64,000 bases of DNA, from assembly GCA_018136815.1 (NCBI GenBank), contig CM030938.1:4607724-4671723 (forward strand), read 5' to 3'. Below are positions 10,936 to 20,472 of this stretch, piece after piece. The position numbers and the translations under genes were made by a program. The notes beneath the pieces were generated by a model, which was given only the letters and a program-made list of their open reading frames with translations, ran no database searches and had not been told where the DNA came from. The stretch's first letter is position 1; the number at the start of each line of letters is the position of its first letter. This DNA is from Isochrysis galbana. Taxonomy: Eukaryota > Haptophyta > Isochrysidales > Isochrysidaceae.

Positions 10936-12482
10936 ACAGCGGCCGTAGTCGGCATGTGTGGCTGTGTGCTGTGTGTGGCACAGCGAAACGAAAAAGATCT
11001 TTAGTTGCAGCTGCAATGCTTATTGCCTCAACTAACTTTATACGTAGCTCTAACTTAGCTCACAAAAAAACCTTTTAATATTCTCGCCTCACACGTGGCA
11101 CTGAGTTACGCTCTCGTAGCCACAGCCACGTCCATTCCCCTTCCTCACCCTCACTCCCCGCCTTCCCGCCTTGCGGCAACTCCCCTCGTGCTCTACTTAA
11201 GGGACCGGGTCGTGTGGCGTGTGGGGGGCCGCTGAGCTGAGCAGGGTGCACCTGTCCTCTGCGGTATGTTCCCGCGCTTCCTCCGGTGCTGCTGAGTCTA
11301 ACTTAGCTCACATACTGGGGGAATCCGCCCCGGGCTCCAATGGCCAATTAAGGCCTCGTCGGTCAACCTCTGACTTTGCCTTCTGGCAGCTGAGCTTGAC
11401 CCGTCGGCCGTCGGAGCAACAACTAAATTTATACTTAGTTCACCCATGGGGGGGCACAACCCCCCCCCCTCTCCTCACTCCTCCCCTACCATGGGGGGAG
11501 GAACCACCCATGCTCATGGCATGCCTTATGGCTTGCCAGGAGCAGCCCGCCCTGCTGACCCATTCGCTCTCACTGACAGGCCGGCTTGCCTACGCGCTCC
11601 TACGCGCAGAACCTCGTATCCTCATCGAGGCTATTAGTACGCCTCCTCCCAATCCCGCAGACTACCCACCCGCGCGCTCGGAAATCGTGGAGAGCATTGC
11701 CATACAGCCCTTTTCGCGCGCTGCACCTTCACTTCAAACATATCACCCACAGAAGGATTGGTACCAGAAACAGGTTCGCAGACAGTCCGCACAGATAAAT
11801 GTAGACTGTAGACTATGTCGCCGTTCGTTACCAAGAACCAAGAAAACTCGTGCCATCTATCGTGGTGTCCCGCGACGAAAACAATTTTCGAGACCATAGA
11901 TGCCCTCAATAACTACACACTACACCCCCTCCCCCGGAAGGTCACGTACACAAGAGACAAAGGATAGATTATTCGCATACCCCGGTACGAACACACCCGA
12001 AAGCTTGAAGCCTGAAAGCGCTGTACGTGTACGTGATATAGCGTGGAAATGTGGAAATACATACTAAGAGATTTTTATAGAGTCGAATTTGAGTCACACG
12101 AGTACCACTACATACCGATCTTAGAGTCTACACTAGTGAGGTCTGCCACCTTGGTTAGGGGCCTCACCCCCACCCCGCCAAAAACGCACTGCTCCGTGCG
12201 CACACATAAAGCCGCCCAGGGGACCTTAGCTCCGAACGGGCAAGTGCGGACGTCTCCATACGAATCACCGAGCCGCAAGCGCGCCAGTATAGCTCCCTCC
12301 ACAGAGTACGCCAGCTTCTATTCTCGCACGCAAAGCTTGTCCTGTTGAGACCTTTTCTTAAGCCCTTCAAAAAGCCTTCTAGTAGTATTTGTATTGGGGG
12401 CTTACTTTCTTACTTCACTACCCACCGCTCCGCTTTTGACCGGCGTAGAGAGAGAGAGCGCCGAGAGCGGCGCGGCGCGCCG
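10936..12482. other. Intergenic region with repeats, no gene seen
   Basis: Directly downstream of the previous gene is an AT-richer segment (10980-11100). Next comes a block around 11090-11205 ending CCTTGCGGCAACTCCCCTCG, which loosely resembles blocks at 27080-27205, 51080-51180 and 59075-59205. A GC-rich repeat with poly-C and poly-G runs lies at 11440-11660 and shares ATGGCTTGCCAGGAG with 6484. A purine-rich AGAGAGAGAG word sits just upstream of the ERO1 start codon. Small open frames here lack coding character. Confidence 0.5.
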
Positions 12483-15282
12483 ATGCTGACGCTTGTGAGC
12501 CTCGCGGGTGCAGCAGTGCTCTTTCCTCTCACTGGGCGGCCAGGCGGCCCTCGTGGGCGGTGCGCGGCAGCTCGGCTCGCTGAGGGCGAATTCATTGTCC
12601 AACGCCACGAGTGGGAGTCCCTCCCGAACCCTAGGTTTGCCTACAATGCAGCGGAAGACGACTGGGTGCTCGAGGGTGCTGCTGCAGTAAGAGACTTCAC
12701 GGCGTCTCTCGAGCCTGAGTTCGCGGCGCTGCGCTCTCGGCCCTTCTTCCGCTACTACCAGGTCGACCTACTAGCCTCGTGTACCTACCTGCCCCAAAGT
12801 GAGGCGCCGTGCGAGCTCGACGCATGCGAGATTGAGCCGAGCGATGATGCGCCAGACAGAATCCAGGAGAGGGACCTCAACGAGTACGAGTTCGAGCTCG
12901 ATTCGTGGAGCAGGTGCTCGAGCGCCCGTCAGTATGCGCTGCTTCACAGCGCCTCAGCTGCGAAGCGTTCTAGGGGGGGATCGAGGTTGCGGGCTTTGGC
13001 CGCTTGGCTGGCACATTGAGGGGCACTAAGCGGCGGACGCGCAATGGGTGGATGCACATTGAGTGAGCGCGCGGCTTGAGAGAATGGTGCGGTCGCAGGG
13101 ATGGGCACCCACGCCGTTGCGACGTATTGGCCGGTCCATCTTGAGCGGATCTAACTGCACGGCGTAGAGCTGCAAGACGGCACGCGGCTTTTCTCTGCGG
13201 GATGGTCTGCGGGCACACTGCTCCCATTGGGCCGATCCTCTCGCAAGGAGGCATGTGTCGCAGGTGCAAGCACTCCACGACGCCACATGCCTTCGGTGTG
13301 TAGGTGGGACATGCCCTCGGACTTCACCGAGTACTATGACTTGCATGCGCTGAAAGAGACCAACACGGGCTACGATGGGTCGCGCGTCTGGCGCTTCATC
13401 AATCAGGTGACTAGTCCGCGATCTCCCAATCATCTAGATGGCTGTTTGCACGCCTTTGCCTCCTTGTTTCCGCCATCACACCCTCCTCAACCCCCTCCCT
13501 TCGCTCCCCGCTTTGTACGCACTGCAGAAAATCTGTTTCCAGCTCGATCTCGAGGAGGCCAAGAATTCGTGGAAACGTGACTTCAACCGCGGCGTGTCTG
13601 GCCTGCATGTGAGCTAGCCCAACCCAACGCCCACAAGGCCCTGGGAAGCAGTGGTCAACCCAGCGCATCATCTGGCCCCGGACAGCCAGCCATGGCGCAT
13701 GAGAAACAAGTGCCGCGCTTCCTCCTCGGGGCGTGTCCTCCGCCACCTGACGACTTTCGCCTCCCTCATCCTTCCGCCTCTTGTCTCTAGTCCGCCGTTT
13801 CCGCCTCCATCATCCGTGACATCATGGATGAAGGGGACACCGAGGGCGCTCTGGCACAGTTTCGTCGTCGCCTGCAGGATGAGCCAGGCGCCATCAACAA
13901 TCTCTACTTTGCGACGCTTCTGTCGCTTTGCGCCGTTCAGCGGCTTCAACCGCGCCTCGAGCGGTGTACATTCATTGGAGATGCCGACGCGGTGAGTCAA
14001 ATCGTGGCAAAGCTTGCGCACCATTTTCTTGCTCATACTCGCGTGTCCTTGTTGTACTTTCTTGCATGGAGACTTGCTGCGAGTGCTTGGTGTCGCTTGC
14101 TGTAGACCGCCGGTCATTATATACCTTTGCCGAGCGCTTGTTGCGAAATTTGAACCCGCCTACTCGTGATTTGTCCTTCACCCCGACTTTGCGTCCATTC
14201 TCAGTGCAAGCCACATATTGAGGCTATCCTGTCGTCGCCAATGATGTCTCACCCCGCGCTTGCGCGCGCGGCGGCGCTTCTTCGAGAGAATGCGGACTCC
14301 GAGAACGCTGCGCCCTGGAAGATGCGGCTACGTACAAGGGACTTGATGGGGGTGCGTGTCCATGGCCGCAAACTGGACACACCTTCGGCGTGATGGCCCT
14401 TCTTCGCTCTTATCACTGTCCGTTGCCAACCGCCGCCCGCCTCATGGTTTCAGGTCATGAATTGTGTGCAGTGCAATCTATGCCGTCTCCATGGCAAGGT
14501 GATGGTGCATGGTTTTGCAACCTCTCTCCAGGTACACGCCATCAGCATCCACTCGCCAATGCGAGAGCTCAACAGTCTCATGGGAAGGAGTATCTGCCGC
14601 AGTCCAGCCTGGCGATGCATTGGTGCCATTCATAACACACCAACAACGTGCATTACCCGATGGCGTGCACCGAGGTATAATTACCTTCTGGTGCTAACCA
14701 CGCCACTTGTGCCAACTACGCCGCTGGTGCCGTGATGTCATCCTTTTTTGATAGCTGGCGTGTCGGCTACATTTGTTTCGTCGCACGGCTAAAGACTCCG
14801 GTTGTGCTGCGCTCGCGGCGAGACCACACACAGCTCCCGAGAGATTGGCCTCACCCTCCACACCACGATGCCCTCCGTCGATGCGCTGCCTCAGGTTTTG
14901 CTCGGTCACCGTGGGCGAGGTGAAGACTGCGACCGGGATACCGATCCATTCGGACTCTCTCGCGTCGAGGTAGGTCTCAGCGTATTGCCCCCGCCTCGTG
15001 CTATCCGCATTGGCCGATTGCACCTGACGCCATGTCGCTTCAGCTCACCCATGCCTGAAGCGGGCGAGGCTTCCTTAGCAGACCATTCGCCTCCCAGACC
15101 ATCGCGCTCACCACCTGCCATAGTTTGGTCTTGTGACGACGAGTCGCCTTCCGTGTGTGCAGGTCGCCTCTCTTGTTACGACCACGGCGAAGCTTCTCAG
15201 CGCGTGCGAAGTCGTACAGGAGCTCTCAGATCTCGAGGCGGCTCAGCCAGATGCGGAGACCACCACGACAGCCAAATCGTAG
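12483..15282 (+). CDS. ERO1: ERO1 endoplasmic reticulum thiol oxidase, eight exons
   Basis: Model: join(12483..12913, 13304..13406, 13528..13608, 13791..13991, 14205..14351, 14454..14531, 14895..14969, 15163..15282), giving 411 aa. All introns are GT-AG; only the first is phase 2, the rest phase 0. ERO1 uses FAD and oxygen to make disulfides for protein disulfide isomerase in the ER lumen. Exon 1 has an N-terminal hydrophobic leader (MLTLVSLAGAAVLFPL), then FFRYYQVDLLASC and the shuttle cysteines as C-x4-C (CELDAC). Exons 2-3 give TGYDGSRVWRFIN and GVSGLH; exon 4 gives NNLYFATLLSLCAV. Exon 6 carries the active-site CVQCNLC (C-x2-C-x2-C) followed by RLHGKV. Exons 7-8 give the C-terminal LSRVE and VASLVTTTAKLL helix. 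Length is somewhat short compared with animal ERO1 (about 460 aa). Every hallmark block is present in the right order, so an active oxidase is likely. Confidence 0.92.
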
Positions 15283-16095
15283 GCCGCCGTTGGTGGGCAT
15301 GTTCGCGTCTACGGGCATGCGAAGAGCTGACCACCATAAATCTTCGCAATGACCAAATCTAAACTTGACTATGCTGTGCATTTTGCTCGATGTTGGATGG
15401 TGGGAGCCCAAGAACAAACCGAGGCAGAACTGTTCGCTGCATTGCCGATCATCATAGGAGTAGTGGCATGCGCGCCAGCTCGCGCATACACGTGACTGGC
15501 CGCACACGAAAGCGGTGACCAAATTCGTTTAGAAGCAGAAGCTGGCCTCGATGTGGGCGCACGTCGGACTGCATCGGAAACAGTCACTTTACGATGCTGC
15601 ACGATTCTGCCGGCGAGCGACGGCGATGATGGTGCACGGATGAGTGTGAGAGAGATGATGTGGTCCACCCTGGGTCTGTGGCTCAATGTTTCCACGGTAT
15701 TGGCTTTCAATTCTTTCCACTTCCGCAACGCTTACGTGGCGCCCGTGTTGTGCGCACGCCTCGATGCCCCAACGGAAATGTAGTATGTCCCTGCATTAAC
15801 CAGAGAGAGAAGCGCGCTCTTTCCCGCTCGGCAGCTATATGCTCAGCTTAGCTTGACTCAGTGTATGTTAATTTTTAACAACTATTTATGGGTCGAGGTG
15901 CGGCACAGATCGGGACCGGGGCCAGCGGTGCTGCGTGACTCAAGACTGGACTTCCTAACGAGCCTCAGCCGCGAGAGCACAAACCACATTTTATGGCATT
16001 TATGATCTCGGAACGGGCGGATAGTGCACAATGGCATCGACAATGTCAAGAAGTGACAAACACCATCCATCATCCATTCGTCTATCTGGGTGCAC
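15283..16095. other. Intergenic region, no gene seen
   Basis: Between the ERO1 stop codon and the direct repeat at 16096 I see only short open frames without coding character, and no obvious repeat or low-complexity tract. Confidence 0.5.
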
Positions 16096-16116
16096 TAGAA
16101 AGCACCAGCTGCAAGA
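16096..16116. repeat. Left 21-bp direct repeat bounding the Rep cassette
   Basis: A 21-bp sequence starting TAGAAAGCACCAGCTG is identical to 18924-18944. The two copies enclose the hAT-like fragment, the Rep gene and the accompanying small ORFs. They may be a target-site duplication, a recombination scar or a repeated host motif. Confidence 0.75.
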
Positions 16117-16301
16117 AAAACTATCGTTATAGTTTCAGCGATGGAGCGCGCGCCGACGCGCTCCCACCTCCCAGCCCCCCGCCGTCACGACGCCCCACCG
16201 GGGCCGCCCCAAGCCGCCGGAGCCGAAGCGCTCGCAGGCTGCCCCCCTCACGGACAGCGACGTCGACATGATCCTCCCGCCCTCACATCCCCAACACCCT
16301 T
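16117..16301 (+). mobile_element. Fragment of hAT-type element 5' coding end
   Basis: From AAAACTATCGTTATAG through an ATG at 16141 this segment closely matches 59336-59515 and, less closely, 27930-28030. In the 59 kb copy it would encode a basic Pro-rich N-terminus containing RGRPKPPEPKR, then DSDVDMILPPSP. Here an indel changes the frame soon after the ATG. Similarity stops near 16301, where Rep sequence begins on the opposite strand. Confidence 0.65.
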
Positions 16302-17186
16302 AAGGACCCCCCACTGTTTGACTTCGAACCGGCGGTTCAATTGAGAGAGGCTGTCGCCTACAGCCAGGTTGTGGTAAACCGCCTCCGGTGGGAGGCGGCT
16401 AGTGACGTAAATCACCTCGGAGGTGAACGGGATGGGTTGTCGTCCACGCCGTGGAACAGTGGCGGGGTAGCGATCTGCTAGACGGAGAAGGTTGTCGTAA
16501 GTCAGGTGGCCACGGAAGTCGTCCAGTAGAACCACCTTCTGACCGGTGTAACCATCCCACCACCCCTTATCTTTGGGTGGATGCGAGTAGATGTCAGATC
16601 GGTCGTGGTTGTCGTAAACGTACTTGGTCTTGCCACATCCGGGTGGGCCGTAAAGCCAGATGCCCTTGGTCATGTGGGTGCGGACGCGCTTGGAGAGTTC
16701 GATGTCGTAGAGGCGGTCGAGGTCGCGTGCGTACGTGTGAGCCAGATGAGGAGTCTCTTTGATGATATCCCTGGGTGTCTCGCCCTCCCGGAGGCGTTTC
16801 TGAAGGTTGGTCAGATCGGTGCGCTCGCCAGGATTGGAGAGTTTGCCTCCCTCTTCGCCACGCCAAGCCTCATGTGGGTGGTCGTAGAAGTAGGACCAGG
16901 AGCCGGTGGGAGACTCCTTGGCTTGACCCTTCTTGCAGTATCCGGCGGCGCTCTTGGGAACGCCTTTGCGGCGCTCCAAATGGATGGCGGGCAGCGCCTT
17001 CACAACGGTGCTCAGAGAGACTTTATCCTTGAATTCCATGTAAATTTGGAGATGCTCCTTGCGGGTGGTGAAACAGGTCTCGCTCCCGTAGACCCAGTAC
17101 GAGCACGTTTCACGGGCGAATGCCGTGAAGATATCGGGTTCCACTGTGAACCATGTGGCGCAGAGGTGGCGGGCGCGGCCTTGCAT
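16248..17186 (-). CDS. CRESS-DNA-virus-type replication-associated protein (Rep), endogenous
   Basis: 312 aa, uninterrupted. N-terminal HUH endonuclease motifs: motif I WFTVE (residues 12-16), motif II HLQIYMEF with H45 and Q47, motif III YCKK (83-86; Y83 catalytic, K86). C-terminal superfamily 3 helicase: Walker A GPPGCGKT (180-187), Walker B VVLLDDF (218-224), motif C IYVTS (259-263). Such proteins nick a stem-loop origin and drive rolling-circle replication of small circular ssDNA viruses or plasmids. Length is typical of circovirus-like Reps. The last 17 or so codons (from about 16301 down) read into the antisense of a hAT-like fragment, so the native C-terminus has been replaced. All catalytic motifs being intact suggests recent insertion or selection. 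Divergent small ORFs lie on the other side of the 17187-17389 spacer, as in ambisense CRESS genomes. The host range of the source virus cannot be told from sequence. Confidence 0.9.
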   Translation of the reverse strand: MQGRARHLCATWFTVEPDIFTAFARETCSYWVYGSETCFTTRKEHLQIYMEFKDKVSLSTVVKALPAIHLERRKGVPKSAAGYCKKGQAKESPTGSWSYFYDHPHEAWRGEEGGKLSNPGERTDLTNLQKRLREGETPRDIIKETPHLAHTYARDLDRLYDIELSKRVRTHMTKGIWLYGPPGCGKTKYVYDNHDRSDIYSHPPKDKGWWDGYTGQKVVLLDDFRGHLTYDNLLRLADRYPATVPRRGRQPIPFTSEVIYVTSRLPPEAVYHNLAVGDSLSQLNRRFEVKQWGVLKGVGDVRAGGSCRRRCP

Positions 17187-17389
17187 GATGTGCGGTTTAA
17201 GGGAAGCAGAAACAAATTTGAGACGCGCGCTTTCTTCTTTTTCGCCGCGCGGAACCTACCCCCCTCACGCGGAAAGGTGTCAGATTTCGTACATTAAAAA
17301 ACCTTTACATAAAGCGCGCAGCGCGCACTCTCAATTTTCCCCCCTCTCTTTCTCCACCACCCAGACTTTCTTCTGTGGAGTAGGGTTAG
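17187..17389. promoter_or_regulatory. Divergent spacer between Rep and the plus-strand ORFs
   Basis: This is the usual position of the origin stem-loop in ambisense CRESS genomes. A GCGCGCAGCGCGC near-palindrome lies at about 17318-17330, and a CGCCGCGCGG word at about 17251. I did not find a TAGTATTAC-like nonanucleotide in a loop, so a functional origin is not supported. The spacer presumably holds promoters for both directions. Confidence 0.3.
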
Positions 17390-17581
17390 ATGAAGGCCGC
17401 CACTCGCATCGATGGCCCTCGGACGGACACGACATACAAGGCCCCTGCGTTTATTCCAAGGCAGTACCGTGGATTGTTGGAGCGTTTGCATCTGTGGCAA
17501 CAGGCGGTGATGAAGAGCCGCCACCAGTTCGACGCACGTATCAATTTCGTCTTTGACCACAAGGGAAATCATGGTACTTGA
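17390..17581 (+). CDS. Small ORF in the Rep cassette, unknown
   Basis: 63 aa starting MKAATRIDGPRTDTTYKAP with a basic, aromatic middle (FIPRQYRGLLERLHLWQQ). It is the first plus-strand ORF after the divergent spacer. Its end overlaps the start of the next ORF (17571) by 11 nt, a compact viral-like arrangement. No family is recognised. It is too short to be a jelly-roll capsid. Confidence 0.4.
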   Translation: MKAATRIDGPRTDTTYKAPAFIPRQYRGLLERLHLWQQAVMKSRHQFDARINFVFDHKGNHGT

Positions 17582-17702
17582 GTGCAATGACAACGGAGTG
17601 TGTGACACGCCATGCCGCGAGCCAGGGTCGGTGTGTCAAAATAACTCAGAGTGCTGTGGTGAATACACGTGTAGTAGTGGTACCTGCAAATATGATGATT
17701 GA
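17571..17702 (+). CDS. Cysteine-rich 43-aa mini-protein with cystine-knot-like spacing
   Basis: ATG at 17571, stop at 17700-17702. Eight cysteines are spaced C-x5-C-x3-C-x6-C-x5-C-C-x4-C-x4-C. The last six follow the spacing typical of inhibitor cystine knot (knottin) peptides, which include protease inhibitors, antimicrobial peptides and channel-active toxins, and which also occur in some virus genomes. No signal peptide is visible, so secretion would need an unseen upstream exon. It overlaps the flanking ORFs by 11 nt at each end. With Cys at 19% in a GC-rich region, chance is unlikely but not excluded. Function is not inferred. Confidence 0.5.
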   Translation: MVLECNDNGVCDTPCREPGSVCQNNSECCGEYTCSSGTCKYDD

Positions 17703-17997
17703 TTCACACGCACAGCTTTTAGCCCGTCGGACGCACTCGCCGGGTAGCCGAGGGGGGGGCGGGGCGGTGCTCCTCCGACAATTCAGATCCCCGACAGCGG
17801 TCAAAGCATACAAGACCAAGACTCGCCACCTGGCTAGCGCGCTGGAGCGCGAAGGATTCCACGTGCTGAGGGGCAATCAACAGCGCGCCAAGACTACCCT
17901 CGAGGGGATCACTAAAGTGGAATCGGGCAAGCGCCCGATTTGGCACTTCTATGTTTACACGGACACGTCCGCCTTAGGGCATCGCTTCCCTAGCTAG
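17692..17997 (+). CDS. 101-aa basic ORF in the Rep cassette
   Basis: Starts MMIDSHAQLLARRTHSPG, then a Gly-rich turn and a basic helical region (AVKAYKTKTRHLASALEREG) ending with IWHFYVYTD. The frame stops at 17997, but a second frame is open from 17978 and continues the protein-like signal into the next ORF. The two may once have been a single coding region. No family is recognised. The basic character would suit nucleic-acid binding. Confidence 0.4.
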   Translation: MMIDSHAQLLARRTHSPGSRGGGGAVLLRQFRSPTAVKAYKTKTRHLASALEREGFHVLRGNQQRAKTTLEGITKVESGKRPIWHFYVYTDTSALGHRFPS

Positions 17998-18400
17998 GAA
18001 CATCCACGTGACCCTCGACGACGGGGAGAATTTCAATTTGGACTACGCGGTCCGCTCTTCGGTTGAGTGCGTAACCCCTGAGGGTGAGATCGCTATACAC
18101 GGCGCCCCGGGAGGATGCAAAGGCTATGACAAACCATGGGCCATATCGTTTCTGCGTAAGAATCAAGTGAGCTTCCGCCAATGCACTTGTGAGCAAGACA
18201 AGGCGAAAGCGGAGCAACGCAAGAAGCAACGCGCCGCAAGCAACGCCATGGATTATCGAGCCATGATGGGGCTCGAGGCGGCGGCACCATGCCGTCGTTT
18301 CATGGCCGGCGAATGCAAGAACAGCCGCCTGAAAGGGCGGCAAATCGTTCAATGCTCATCTAGCCACGACATCACGGTAGGTCCGTTAGAACAATCTTAA
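17978..18400 (+). CDS. ORF with a C-terminal CCCH-finger-like motif
   Basis: Open frame without an early ATG. It is protein-like from about 17981 (SLARNIHVTLDDGENFNLDY) and ends at 18400. After a charged helix rich in Lys/Gln/Arg comes C-RRFMAGE-C-x14-C-x4-H, reminiscent of CCCH RNA-binding zinc fingers, though the third spacing is long. The lack of a start codon and the overlap with the previous frame suggest a frameshifted or spliced continuation of the 17692 ORF. Product unknown. Confidence 0.4.
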   Translation, partial: GIASLARNIHVTLDDGENFNLDYAVRSSVECVTPEGEIAIHGAPGGCKGYDKPWAISFLRKNQVSFRQCTCEQDKAKAEQRKKQRAASNAMDYRAMMGLEAAAPCRRFMAGECKNSRLKGRQIVQCSSSHDITVGPLEQS

Positions 18401-18923
18401 GAGCAATCCTTACGGGATACCACTTATTAGTAACGGCGAAGGTCGGTTTCTTTCAAAGGTTAAAAAAACAACGCGAGAACATGAGGCTACACGCCCCGAG
18501 CAACAAACATATTCGGAAAATGATAAGTCCACTGTACACTATAGACAAGGATTTCAACTTAGGAACATCGGAGGACCTCTTGCAGGCGGCGAGAGGACTA
18601 GACATAAGAAACATCACCTAGGGTAGCCAAATCCCTTTTAATAGGAACCGCACCGGAAACCTATAAAGATCTCACGTTATATGAATGAGGAAAATTCGAG
18701 TCGTAACTAGATCAAGAGACGAGCCACAATCTCCCACCCCCTTCTCTCCAACTCCCGGCCGAAGCAGAGCGCGCGGCCTCCCTGGATCCAGCTTCTCCGC
18801 TAAAGAGGGAACTGGGGAAGGGGAAGGGGGTTGCTAGGGGTTAAGGTTGGGTAGTAGGGAGGTACACTAGCAAGCTGCCTGCGCGCCGCATACGTAGCGG
18901 GAATTTTTAAGAAGATTTTTTTT
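18401..18923. other. AT-richer tail of the cassette with decayed ORF traces
   Basis: A 44-codon ORF at 18481-18615 (starting MRLHAPSNKHIRKM) is followed in another frame by a short protein-like stretch (SLLIGTAPETYKDL) ending at a stop near 18690. This may be a decayed gene of the integrated element. The rest, about 18720-18923, shows no coding signal. Confidence 0.3.
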
Positions 18924-18944
18924 TAGAAAGCACCAGCTGCAAGA
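18924..18944. repeat. Right 21-bp direct repeat bounding the Rep cassette
   Basis: Identical to 16096-16116. It follows a T-rich run at 18902-18924. Confidence 0.75.
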
Positions 18945-18976
18945 CTTCAAACAACCACAGCAAGCAAGCCCACCCA

Positions 18977-19165
18977 GGCCCACACAACCACCTACAATCG
19001 ACTTACTACTTCACTATCACTACCGCCGCCATCCGCCATGCTAGCTAGTAGCTAGCTACGTTGGCTACTACGTTCTACGTTCTAGCAGGGCCACACAACC
19101 ACCTACAATCGACTTACACTACCGCCGCCATGCTAGCTAGCTACGTTCTACGTAGCGCTGCGCCA
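18977..19165. repeat. Partial tandem duplication
   Basis: A segment containing CACAACCACCTACAATCG and, further on, ACCGCCGCCAT and GCTAGCTAGCTACGTT occurs twice, at about 18977-19060 and 19088-19165. The region is noncoding. Confidence 0.6.
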
Positions 19166-20472
19166 CAGCACAGCCGCCGCACACCACCACGAAAGCGAAC
19201 GCGCGGGGGCACTAAGAGCGTGCGCCCAATGAGCTTGTGGGCGGAGTTCTAAGTTCTAAGTGTCTAACAAGAGCAGTATAATCAGGTTCATAGTTGTGTG
19301 CCTTGGATCATAATACGGTCATGTGTGTCGAGGCTTGGCGTGCTGGTGCACGGCTAGTGGCAGTAGCTGCACGAATTTTTAGTTGTTTTATTCATGCTAT
19401 TTTAGGTGAACGCGCCCCTCCCCCTCCTTGGACACCATTAGCCATTAGCGCTATATTATTTATTCATCGCCCTCAGCCTAAGCCATATCCATATGGCTCC
19501 TCTTCTTTACATAGGCTCTGATTCTTCGCAAGGTTGAAATATGGGGATGACTACAATGCCACCAACATAAGAGACGGAGAACAAAGGGAGATGCGCCAAG
19601 ATGCGGCAAAGCGTGGAATGCCTTTCATAGCACAAGCACAAACAACGCCGACTCCCATCTACTCGGAACCACACCCGTACGTCTGGGGAACACAAGGTAC
19701 GACAGGCGCAACGAACGAGGACACACATTCACTCGAGCCCGGAGGTGAAAGTGAGCAGCGCCATAGTGGCTTGGCACGAGGCTCGCTGCAGGGAAAGACC
19801 GGCCGTTCAAGTGTGGCCTCGCCCTGAGTGCAAACTGCGAAATGGAGCACAACAGTCATGCACGCGCACGATGGAGTAAGCAACGTGAACGAACAAACTG
19901 GCGTTGGATGGCGTGGGGCGAGCTCGCCGCATGCCACCGACGAACTGGAAGTGGGCGATGCCGACAATGGTGGCGCACATTGTAAAATATACATTGCCCG
20001 AGGGCGCGAGCCACGGCGCTATTTTGCAGGCCCCAGTGGGGGGTGCGCCTAAAGAGATATCGGTTGACGAGACAGGAAGACGAGCACGCTCGTGGTGGAT
20101 CCGCATATAGTACAGTATAGAGCGCGGCAGCGCCTGGGCGAGTCGAAGTTTGCAGGATGGCCGGACAATGCGGCAGGTGGCGCGGGCGAAGCCGCGAAAT
20201 TTGGACGAAAGGGAAGGTTAGGGGAGAGAAAACAGCGGGAGCCCGCACCCTAGTGCACACTCAAGTCGTGGGCTGACAAGTGGGGAGGGCTTCACGCGAT
20301 CGCAAGCGCTCGCTGGCGTAGGCGATGATTGTACAGGCGAAATCGACAGGGAGAGTGTACATGGCCGCTTTCACGGCAAACCAAAAGAAGAAGTCACAGA
20401 GATACAGAGCTTCAGGGCGAAAGGTATACACGGCACGGCGTGGAGAGCCGAGTGGCTGCAATGTCTACAAGA
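19166..20472. other. Intergenic region, no gene seen
   Basis: Only short open frames without coding character on either strand. Nothing recognisable. Confidence 0.4.
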
